64,000 nucleotides of DNA from Dromiciops gliroides (Eukaryota > Chordata > Mammalia > Microbiotheria > Microbiotheriidae). This document shows, one piece after another, positions 13,701-25,700 of this stretch. The translations under genes and the position numbers were made by a program. Positions within the stretch are counted from its first letter, which is position 1; each line of letters starts with the position of its first letter. The notes under the pieces were generated by a model. That model ran no database searches. It saw only the letters and a program-made list of their open reading frames with translations, and was not told where the DNA came from. The DNA lies in assembly GCF_019393635.1 (NCBI RefSeq), contig NC_057866.1, positions 1,561,001-1,625,000 of the forward strand, written 5' to 3'.

Positions 13701-16700
13701 GGACAAGGAACTCAGGACGATTTTTCTTCCGTCCAGAATGAGGCCCTCAAATGAGAGGGGAGAGGGAGGGCACCATAGAAGGCTGGAGGAGGAGGTTTAG
13801 AACAGCCTTGTTGGTGAGTGTGCTAGAGACTCAGTGAAGGAGAAACGGAACAGGCACCTTGTTGCAGTGCGGTTAGGGTCAGGGGCTATGTAAGCGGGGG
13901 CGGTGGCAGCAGATGGCAGGAGTGATCCCAAACTGTCAGGGTATGATTAGTGATAAGGCGAAGGGGCAAGGACTTGAGAGGAGAAAACAGTCTATTGTTA
14001 AACTGGTTGACCAAGGAGTCAAGAAGGGAAAGGAAGGAGATTTTGGCCAGTGCCAGGGTACTGGCCAGGGGTTCACAGGGGCAGTCTCCATTCAGGCTGC
14101 ACTGAAATCTGTCAGGGAGGAACCTGCTGTATCCCGCTTGGGCACAGCTCTTGTTGTTAGGAAGTTATTCTGACATGCAGACTAAATCCGCTTTGGGATT
14201 TCTCCCTCCCTTATTGCTCCGGGTTCTGTCCCTTGGGACCAGACAGAACCAACCCCATCCCTCCTCCCCATGACGCCCCCACCCCCAGCCTTCTCTTCCC
14301 AGACTGAACACTGCCAGCTCCTTACAGCAATCCTCCTCCCACACAGCAGGGACTTGAAAGGCCTTTGGCCATCCTGGGAGGGGGCTGTCTGCCCTCCTCC
14401 CTCCTCTTCCTTGGGCAGAGGACCTCTCACTGAAGCCTTGCTCCTCTCTGTCTGCTTCAGGCTGCTACCCAAACTGCCCGGCTGAGAAACCTTTCTTCAG
14501 TGAAAGCCAGATGAAGTGTGTTGACCAATGTGGCTGTTACGATAAAGATGGAAACTATTATGATGTTGGAGACAAAGTTGTGAGCCAAGCCAACTGTCAG
14601 AGCTGGTATGTAAGAAGGGTGGTCCTTCCCTTGGCTTGGGGGATCAGGAGAGCTCTGGACAATACCTGCCCCTGAATTTCCAATAAGGGGCAATGAAGGG
14701 ATACCATTCATTTCAATGTGCATTTATTAAACACCTACTAGATTCAGAGTCACTACACTAACAGGAAAGGTCTCAGGTAGAAGACATTGCCTGAGCTGCA
14801 TACATTGAAAAAAAGCTAAGAATTCTGAGATAAGGAAGGGAAGAGGGCCCGCACGTCAGGTGCGGTGGCAGCTTGGGATTTGGCATTGGCTGTGGTGCCT
14901 GTGGGTTTATTTCCCATGCCCCACATTCTTTCACCTCTCCTTCTAACCCCTAGTAACTGCACCACGAGTGGCATCCAGTGTATCCAGGACCAAAATGGTG
15001 AGTAAGCTGCCCAGGTGCCTGGGGCGGGGGACTCACAGCTCTTCAGACAGGGATTGAATGATACCATTTGGTCTTCTGGCTTCCCAGAGTGCACTTGCTT
15101 GTATGAGGGTCACACGTACCACATCCATGAGGTTATTTACAACACGACTGATGGCCTGGGAGCCTGCCTCATCGCCATCTGCGGAGAAAATGGGGAGATC
15201 ATGCGGATGTCACAAGAATGCCCTGTGATGCCCTCCACCAGCGTGCCCTTCACCTTCACAACCAGCAGGACACCAGGGTCCACTGCAGGTAGCCTCTATG
15301 GTGCATTTGTCTGAAAGAATCTCTAGAATTCCTGCCAGCCCTAGCACCCAGCATCACTTGTGATGGTGACAGTTAAACATAAAGATTAATGATAATCATT
15401 TGATACTAAGACAACAGACCCCTGTCCATTTAAGAGCCCGGACCATTCCCGAGCACAGCCACATCCCCGTTTCTTGGGCCAAGTGTTCGGAAATGTCCAA
15501 CAGGGAAATAGACTTTTCCTATTTAGTGTGGATGTTCAGAATCCCAGCCTGGGAGAGTTTGGCTGGGGGGGGGGCAGTTCTTGACAGCTGCCTAATCCAG
15601 CCACTCAGTCTTACCAAGAGGAAGGACTCGCCTTTCATCCCATGGCTAGTGATGAGCGGATGCTGGGGGTCTTGGCTGTAAGCCTGGGGTTCTGATCACC
15701 ACGAGGCCTCATTCAAGGGGGCCGATCCCTGTTCCTCTGGGGCCTGCTGGTGACCAGCTGGGATCTCTAATGCTCCTTCATGGCTCCATGTGCACATCAC
15801 TCCTCTGGAGAGCCTGATGTCACCTGGCCTGTGAAGAACCAAAGTTTCTAAGGTGTCACTGGAAGCCAGGCTCCCAGAGGCCTCCAGCAGCACTGTCAGG
15901 GCTGTACCATTGGGAGGGTAGGCCCAGGTGGGCATGATAGGATCTCTTAGACAGGCCACATGATGGATTTGGGGCTGGAAGACTGGGGTTCGAATCCCAG
16001 TGCTGACACGCTCTGGCAGCCTTGACTGTAGCAGTAAGCTTTTCCATAAGCAGCCCGCAGACAGGATCCCAGGAGACCAGCACCAAAAGCCCATGAGGGA
16101 GGAGATACTGTGCTCCCACTTCGGCTCAAACAGGTGGAAGTGACTGGCCTCCAGCCACATGGTAGGCTGCACACTCAGGGCTGCAGGGCTGCAGGGCTCC
16201 AGGGCTCCAGGGCTCCAGGGCTGCAGGGCTGCAGGGCTGCAGGGCTCCAGGGCCATTCCATTAGGGCTCACATCCTCTCCTCAGGAAGCCACCCTTGCTT
16301 TCCCTGAAACAAGAGCTGCTGTGACAAGGGCCCCAGGTGCTCGGCGGGTGTCTATTCCGTGGGTACTTTCACTATAGACCAGGATCCTCAAGAGATTTCC
16401 CTTTGTTTCTGTCTGTGCAGGGCCTGCCACTACCATCTCAGCAGCTTCCACAGTGTGCGTGCGAGAAGCTTGTGACTGGTCTGGATGGTATGACAGCAGC
16501 ACTCCGGGAGCAGGACTCGCCAGCGGAGACTTTGAAACCTTTGAGAACCTACGGCAAAGTGGATATGAAGTCTGCTCCACTGCCCGTGACGTAGAATGCA
16601 GGGCTCGAGCATTTCCTGCCATGTCCCTAGAAGAAGTGGGACAGAAGGTGGAGTGCAGCGTCTCTCGTGGGCTGATCTGCTACAATGCAGAACAGGACCC

Positions 16701-19700
16701 ACCCTTGTGCCACGACTATGAGATCCGCCTGCTGTGCTGCAGCTACCAGCCTTGTGGTGGGTCCACAGCTGGGAGGAGCAGCCTGCCTGTCCCAAGACCC
16801 ACAACCAGAGCTAGACCGTCCACAGAGCCCCTCCAAACATCGGCCTTGACCTCACAGACATGGTCTACCCCGACCACAGTCACTACGCTCAGCGTGTCCT
16901 GTCAGCCCCAGTGCCAATGGACAGAGTGGTTTGATACAGATTACCCCAAGTCAGAAGCACTTGGGGGAGACACTGAGACATATGACAGGATCAGGAAAAT
17001 GGGAAAGGACTTGTGCCAGGAACCCCAGGGCATTGAATGCCAGGCAGAGAACTACCCTGACCTGACTATTGAACAAGTAGGACAGGTTGTCCACTGTGAT
17101 GTGCGTTTTGGCTTCATCTGTAGCAATAAAGAACAGCCAGGTATATTCAAAATGTGTCAGAACTACAAGATAAGGGTTCTGTGTTGTGATGACAGCCATT
17201 GTCATGGAAGGACCACAGTGACATCACCAGCAGCAACACTGGAATTGACCACCACCCGCAGGACAGGAACCACAGTACAAACATCTGTCCACATTAAAAG
17301 CCTGTTGACAGAGAGAAGCCCAGCCACTGCCACCACCCAAGAGGCCACACCCATCACTCTCTTGTCCACACATTCACCTCCAAGCTCAGGACCCATCATT
17401 ACCAGTACAACATCTTCTGCACCTCCCTCATCACCCACCACTGTAATAGGTAGTAGCACAAGGACCTCAGCAGTGCCCACAGCAACAGCTTTGGGTACCA
17501 CGACGACCAAAACGGTGGAGATGACAACAGCAGCTACACCCAGGCCAAGCCAGCCCATAGTCAGGACAACAATTTCTCCACGCATCCCTTCCTCTACAGA
17601 AGCAACACAGACAACACCAGGATCACCCCAGACTCCAAAGACTTCATCGTTGGCCACCACAAGCCTGGTGACAGAGAGAAGCCCAGCCACTGCCACCACC
17701 CAAGAGGCCACACCCATCACTCTCTTGTCCACACATTCACCTCCAAGCTCAGGGCCCATCATTACCAGTACAACATCTTCTGCACCTCCCTCATCACCCA
17801 CCACTGTAATAGGTAGTAGCACAAGGACCTCAGCAGTGCCCACAGCAACAGCCTTGGGTACTACCACCAAAACGGTGGAGATGACAACAGCAGCTACACC
17901 CAGGCCAAGCCAGCCCATAGTCAGGACAATTTCTCCACGCATCCCTTCCTCTACAGAAGCAACACAGACAACACCAGGATCACCCCAGACTCCAAAGACT
18001 TCATCGTTGGCCACCACAAGCCTGGTGACAGAGAGAAGCCCAGCCACTGCCACCACCCAAGAGGCCACACCCATCACTCTCTTGTCCACACATTCACCTC
18101 CAAGCTCAGGGCCCATCATTACCAGTACAACATCTTCTGCACCTCCCTCATCACCCACCACTGTAATAGGTAGTAGCACAAGGACCTCAGCAGTGCCCAC
18201 AGCAACAGCCTTGGGTACTACCACCAAAACGGTGGAGATGACAACAGCAGCTACACCCAGGCCAAGCCAGCCCATAGTCAGGACAATTTCTCCACGAATC
18301 CCTTCCTCTACAGAAGCAACACAGACAACACCAGGATCACCCCAGACTCCAAAGACTTCATCGTTGGCCACCACAAGCTTGGTGACAGAGAGAAGCCCAG
18401 CCACTGCCACCACCCAAGAGGCCACACCCATCACTCTCTTGTCCACACATTCACCTCCAAGCTCAGGGCCCATCATTACCAGTACAACATCTTCTGCACC
18501 TCCCTCATCACCCACCACTGTAATAGGTAGTAGCACAAGGACCTCAGCAGTGCCCACAGCAACAGCCTTGGGTACTACCACCAAAACGGTGGAGATGACA
18601 ACAGCAGCTACACCCAGGCCAAGCCAGCCCATAGTCAGGACAATTTCTCCACGCATCCCTTCCTCTACAGAAGCAACACATACAACACCAGGATCACCTC
18701 AGACTCCAAAGACTTCATCGTTGGCCACCACAAGCCTGGTGACAGAGAGAAGCCCAGCCACTGCCACCACCCAAGAGGCCACACCCATCACTCTCTTGTC
18801 CACACATTCACCTTCAAGCTCAGGGCCCATCATTACCAGTACAACATCTTCTGCACCTCCCTCATCACCCACCACTGTAATAGGTAGTAGCACAAGGACC
18901 TCAGCAGTGCCCACAGCAACAGCTTTGGGTACCACGACGACCAAAACGGTGGAGATGACAACAGCAGCTACACCCAGGCCAAGCCAGCCCATAGTCAGGA
19001 CAACAATTTCTCCACGCATCCCTTCCTCTACAGAAGCAACACAGACAACACCAGGATCACCCCAGACTCCAAAGACTTCAACGTTGGCCACCACAAGCCT
19101 GGTGACAGAGAGAAGCCCAGCCACTGCCACCACCCAAGAGGCCACACCCATCACTCTCTTGTCCACACATTCACCTTCAAGCTCAGGGCCCATCATTACC
19201 AGTACAACATCTTCTGCACCTCCCTCATCACCCACCACTGTAATAGGTAGTAGCACAAGGACCTCAGCAGTGCCCACAGCAACAGCTTTGGGTACCACGA
19301 CGACCAAAACGGTGGAGATGACAACAGCAGCTACACCCAGGCCAAGCCAGCCCATAGTCAGGACAATTTCTCCACGCATCCCTTCCTCTACAGAAGCAAC
19401 ACATACAACACCAGGATCACCCCAGACTCCAAAGACATCATCGTTGGCCACCACAAGCCTGGTGACAGAGAGAAGCCCAGCCACTGCCACCACCCAAGAG
19501 GCCACACCCATCACTCTCTTGTCCACACATTCACCTCCAAGCTCAGGACCCATCATTACCAGTACAACATCTTCTGCACCTCCCTCATCACCCACCACTG
19601 TAATAGGTAGTAGCACAAGGACCTCAGCAGTGCCCACAGCAACAGCTTTGGGTACCACGACGACCAAAACGGTGGAGATGACAACAGCAGCTACACCCAG

Positions 19701-22700
19701 GCCAAGCCAGCCCATAGTCAGGACAACAATTTCTCCACGCATCCCTTCCTCTACAGAAGCAACACAGACAACACCAGGATCACCCCAGACTCCAAAGACT
19801 TCATCGTTGGCCACCACAAGCCTGGTGACAGAGAGAAGCCCAGCCACTGCCACCACCCAAGAGGCCACACCCATCACTCTCTTGTCCACACATTCACCTC
19901 CAAGCTCAGGGCCCATCATTACCAGTACAACATCTTCTGCACCTCCCTCATCACCCACCACTGTAATAGGTAGTAGCACAAGGACCTCAGCAGTGCCCAC
20001 AGCAACAGCCTTAGGTACTACCACCAAAACAGTGGAGATGACAACAGCAGCTACACCCAGGCCAAGCCAGCCCACAGTCAGGACAACAATTTCTCCCCCC
20101 TTCCCTTCATCTACAGAAGCAACATCTACAAGAATAAGGCAATCCTCAATCCCAGTAACAACACATGGGAGCACAGCTTTCAGGCCAGGGACTACGACAT
20201 TAAGTCCTCCTGGCCCCATCTCAACAATTGCAACAATCTTTCCACATATCACAACCCTAGCCTCTACTCCCTGTCAGCCAAAATGTGAGTGGACAGAATG
20301 GTTTGATATGGACTTCCCGGTTTCTGGAATCAATGGGGGAGACTTTGAAACATATGATAATATCAGGAAAGCAGGAGGAAAAATTTGCCTAGAGCCCCAA
20401 AAACTTGAGTGCCGAGCTGAAAACTACCCTGAAGTAAGTATTGATCAGATTGGTCAGGTTCTGCAATGCACCCTTGAATTTGGGCTGATCTGCAGAAACG
20501 AGGATCAAAAGGGAAAATTCAATATGTGCTTCAATTACAACATCCGTGTGCTGTGCTGTGATGACTACTCAGACTGTCCTTCCACAGTAGCAGGGATGAC
20601 AACCCAAAATGGCTCCCCCTCTGCATCAACCATCAAACCAACAGAGACTCCATCAACACTAGGGAGCACAATACACAAACCTACCATGTCTACTTTACCA
20701 CTAAGGACATCTACAGAGGAGGCTATTTCAGCTTCCCAAAGTGTTTCTGTTACAATCAAGAACATAACCCACACTTCCTCAGGATCTCAGGGCACAACTT
20801 GGAAGTTTACTAGTTCTAATGCCTTGACAGCTCCTCTCTTAACACAAACTGTCCTGATTACCACTGGTCAGTCCACAACAGCAAGAACCTCCCCTCTGGA
20901 GTCTACCACAGCAAGACCAAACACCCTCTCAACATCTGGGGCTACTGAGCTTACCAAGTTGCCAAACACAACTCCCGGATCCCTGGGCACCAGCTCATCA
21001 TTTCAGACCATCTCCACTAGCCAGACGACAACTTTCCACCCCAGTACTTCAGGCACAAGTGTGGCCACGTCAGCCACAGAGTGCCAGCCCACGTGTGTGT
21101 GGACAGACTGGTTTGATCAGAGCTACCCAGTTCCTGGACAAAGTGGTGGAGACTTTGAGACCTATGACAACATCCGGGCTTCTGGGGAAACCATCTGTGA
21201 GAAGCCCACAGAGATTCAGTGTCGGGCAGAGAAGTACCCGACCCTGCCCCTCAGTGAAGTGAAACAGGATGTGGAATGCAATGTGAGCATTGGCCTGATC
21301 TGCAGAAACCAGGACCAGGATGGACCCACAAAATACTGCTTGAACTATCACATCAGAGTGCTTTGCTGTGACTATAGCCACTGCCCAACCACCCCATCTC
21401 CTCCACTTCCCACCATATCTACCATGACCCCAAGAGGTTCTTCCATTTCTCCCACTATTACCACCAAAACCTCCACACAAACTACTTCTCAACCCATTGG
21501 CACAACACAGAAAGTAACCACATCTTATTCACTGCCAACTCTATCTTACAGTGAGACCTCTAGTGTGCCCACCACACACACTAATTCTGAGTCCACAAGG
21601 ATCCACTCTTGGTCCTCAACTGTCTCTGGTGGAACCACCCTTTCAGTATCTCCCACTCCCAGCAGTATGGTCACCAGGACTGTGACTGCATCTACACGAC
21701 CGACCTCTCCGCGGGGATCCTCAAATCTCCCAAAGGTTAGCAGTCCAGCCACAGCATCCACAACCTGTGAACCCATCTGCATTTGGACAGACTGGTTTGA
21801 TCAGAGCTACCCAATTCCTGGACAAGGTGGTGGAGACTTTGAGACCTATGACAACATCCGGGCTTCTGGGGAAACCATCTGTGAGAAGCCCACAGAGATT
21901 CAGTGTCGGGCAGAGAACTACATGGACATACCCATTGACCAACTGGGGCAAGTGGTTGAATGTAATGTGGACATTGGTCTGGTCTGCAGGAACCAAGACC
22001 AGTCTGGAAGATTTAAAATGTGCTTCAATTACCACATCAGGGTGCTCTGCTGTGATTACACCTACTGCCCAACAACAGCTAGACCAACAAGCACACCTTA
22101 CACTGGTACACTGTCTACTGTGGAAACCCACCCTGGCACTACCCCTACACTGCCAACCCTCATCTCCACGACCAAGGCCACTGCCACTGCCACAGGCAGC
22201 ATGGTGCCCACCACTCAGTGTGTGCCTCAGTGTCGCTGGACAGAGTGGTTTGACACGGACAAACCCAGAACAGGCAGATATGGAGGAGATATTGAGACTT
22301 ATTACAGCATCGTGGATGCTGGGGGCAAGATCTGCTTGGATCCTATAGCCATCGAGTGCCAGTCATCACTCTACCCAGACATACCCCTTAACCAGCTCAA
22401 GCAGGTGGTGCGGTGCAACGTGGATTATGGCTTGATCTGCAGAAACAGTCAGCAGAAGGCTCCTGAGACAACGTGCCTCAACTACCGAATAAGAGTGCAA
22501 TGCTGTGATGACTACAGCCACTGTGGGACAACTCCCTCTCCAACAGGCACAGGTTCCACAGAATCGGCTTCCTGGACAACATCCTCCACCAGCATCACAA
22601 CCACGTCTGCCAGCCCCAGATCCTTGGGCACCTCCCCTCAGGTGCCCAGCCTGACGACCAGGGGTACCACACCAACACAAGGCACACAGGGCAAGACTGA

Positions 22701-25700
22701 GAAAGCTACCAGCTCAGTGCCACTAACCTCTCTGCAATCGACACCTGCCACCACATCACCTGCTGGCCCATCAGCAACAACCACTGTAGGAACCTCCCCT
22801 CTGGAGTCTACCACAGCAAGACCAAACACCCTCTCAACATCTGGGGCTACTGAGCTTACCAAGTTGCCAAACACAACTCCCGGATCCCTGGGCACCAGCC
22901 CATCATTTCAGACCATCTCCACTAGCCAGACGACAACTTTCCACCCCAGTACTTCAGGCACAAGTGTGGCCACGTCAGCCACAGAGTGCCAGCCCACGTG
23001 TGTGTGGACAGACTGGTTTGATCAGAGCTACCCAGTTCCTGGACAAGGTGGTGGAGACTTTGAGACCTATGACAACATCCGGGCTTCTGGGGAAACCATC
23101 TGTGAGAAGCCCACAGAGATTCAGTGTCGGGCAGAGAAGTACCCGACCCTGCCCCTCAGTGAAGTGAAACAGGATGTGGAATGCAATGTGAGCATTGGCC
23201 TGATCTGCAGAAACCAGGACCAGGATGGACCCACAAAATACTGCTTGAACTATCACATCAGAGTGCTTTGCTGTGACTATAGCCACTGCCCAACCACCCC
23301 ATCTCCTCCACTTCCCACCATATCTACCATGACCCCAAGAGGTTCTTCCATTTCTCCCACTATTACCACCAAAACCTCCACACAAACTACTTCTCAACCC
23401 ATTGGCACAACACAGAAAGTAACCACATCTTATTCACTGCCAACTCTATCTTACAGTGAGACCTCTAGTGTGCCCACCACACACACTAATTCTGAGTCCA
23501 CAAGGATCCACTCTTGGTCCTCAACTGTCTCTGGTGGAACCACCCTTTCAGTATCTCCCACTCCCAGCAGTATGGTCACCAGGACTGTGACTGCATCTAC
23601 ACGACCGACCTCTCCGCGGGGATCCTCAAATCTCCCAAAGGTTAGCAGTCCAGCCACAGCATCCACAACCTGTGAACCCATCTGCATTTGGACAGACTGG
23701 TTTGATCAGAGCTACCCAATTCCTGGACAAGGTGGTGGAGACTTTGAGACCTATGACAACATCCGGGCTTCTGGGGAAACCATCTGTGAGAAGCCCACAG
23801 AGATTCAGTGTCGGGCAGAGAACTACATGGACATACCCATTGACCAACTGGGGCAAGTGGTTGAATGTAATGTGGACATTGGTCTGGTCTGCAGGAACCA
23901 AGACCAGTCTGGAAGATTTAAAATGTGCTTCAATTACCACATCAGGGTGCTCTGCTGTGATTACACCTACTGCCCAACAACAGCTAGACCAACAAGCACA
24001 CCTTACACTGGTACACTGTCTACTGTGGAAACCCACCCTGGCACTACCCCTACACTGCCAACCCTCATCTCCACGACCAAGGCCACTGCCACTGCCACAG
24101 GCAGCATGGTGCCCACCACTCAGTGTGTGCCTCAGTGTCGCTGGACAGAGTGGTTTGACACGGACAAACCCAGAACAGGCAGATATGGAGGAGATATTGA
24201 GACTTATTACAGCATCGTGGATGCTGGGGGCAAGATCTGCTTGGATCCTATAGCCATCGAGTGCCAGTCATCACTCTACCCAGACATACCCCTTAACCAG
24301 CTCAAGCAGGTGGTGCGGTGCAACGTGGATTATGGCTTGATCTGCAGAAACAGTCAGCAGAAGGCTCCTGAGACAACGTGCCTCAACTACCGAATAAGAG
24401 TGCAATGCTGTGATGACTACAGCCACTGTGGGACAACTCCCTCTCCAACAGGCACAGGTTCCACAGAATCGGCTTCCTGGACAACATCCTCCACCAGCAT
24501 CACAACCACGTCTGCCAGCCCCAGATCCTTGGGCACCTCCCCTCAGGTGCCCAGCCTGACGACCAGGGGTACCACACCAACACAAGGCACACAGGGCAAG
24601 ACTGAGAAAGCTACCAGCTCAGTGCCACTAACCTCTCTGCAATCGACACCTGCCACCACATCACCTGCTGGCCCATCAGCAACAACCACTGTAGGAACCT
24701 CCCCTCTGGAGTCTACCACAGCAAGACCAAACACCCTCTCAACATCTGGGGCTACTGAGCTTACCAAGTTGCCAAACACAACTCCCGGATCCCTGGGCAC
24801 CAGCCCATCATTTCAGACCATCTCCACTAGCCAGACGACAACTTTCCACCCCAGTACTTCAGGCACAAGTGTGGCCACGTCAGCCACAGAGTGCCAGCCC
24901 ACGTGTGTGTGGACAGACTGGTTTGATCAGAGCTACCCAGTTCCTGGACAAGGTGGTGGAGACTTTGAGACCTATGACAACATCCGGGCTTCTGGGGAAA
25001 CCATCTGTGAGAAGCCCACAGAGATTCAGTGTCGGGCAGAGAAGTACCCGACCCTGCCCCTCAGTGAAGTGAAACAGGATGTGGAATGCAATGTGAGCAT
25101 TGGCCTGATCTGCAGAAACCAGGACCAGGATGGACCCACAAAATACTGCTTGAACTATCACATCAGGGTGCTTTGCTGTGACTATAGCCACTGCCCAACC
25201 ACCCCATCTCCTCCACTTCCCACCATATCTACCATGACCCCAAGAGGTTCTTCCATTTCTCCCACTATTACCACCAAAACCTCCACACAAACTACTTCTC
25301 AACCCATTGGCACAACACAGAAAGTAACCACATCTTATTCACTGCCAACTCTATCTTACAGTGAGACCTCTAGTGTGCCCACCACACACACTAATTCTGA
25401 GTCCACAAGGATCCACTCTTGGTCCTCAACTGTCTCTGGTGGAACCACCCTTTCAGTATCTCCCACTCCCAGCAGTATGGTCACCAGGACTGTGACTGCA
25501 TCTACACGACCGACCTCTCCGCGGGGATCCTCAAATCTCCCAAAGGTTAGCAGTCCAGCCACAGCATCCACAACCTGTGAACCCATCTGCATTTGGACAG
25601 ACTGGTTTGATCAGAGCTACCCAATTCCTGGACAAGGTGGTGGAGACTTTGAGACCTATGACAACATCCGGGCTTCTGGGGAAACCATCTGTGAGAAGCC

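Noticed and set aside
17202..20252. Two long reverse-strand open frames (484 and 517 codons) across the PTS repeats
   Set aside because: They are the antisense of a codon-biased tandem repeat whose period is a multiple of three, so lack of stops in one unit repeats in all. The translation is a monotonous V/G/A-rich repeat with no homology.
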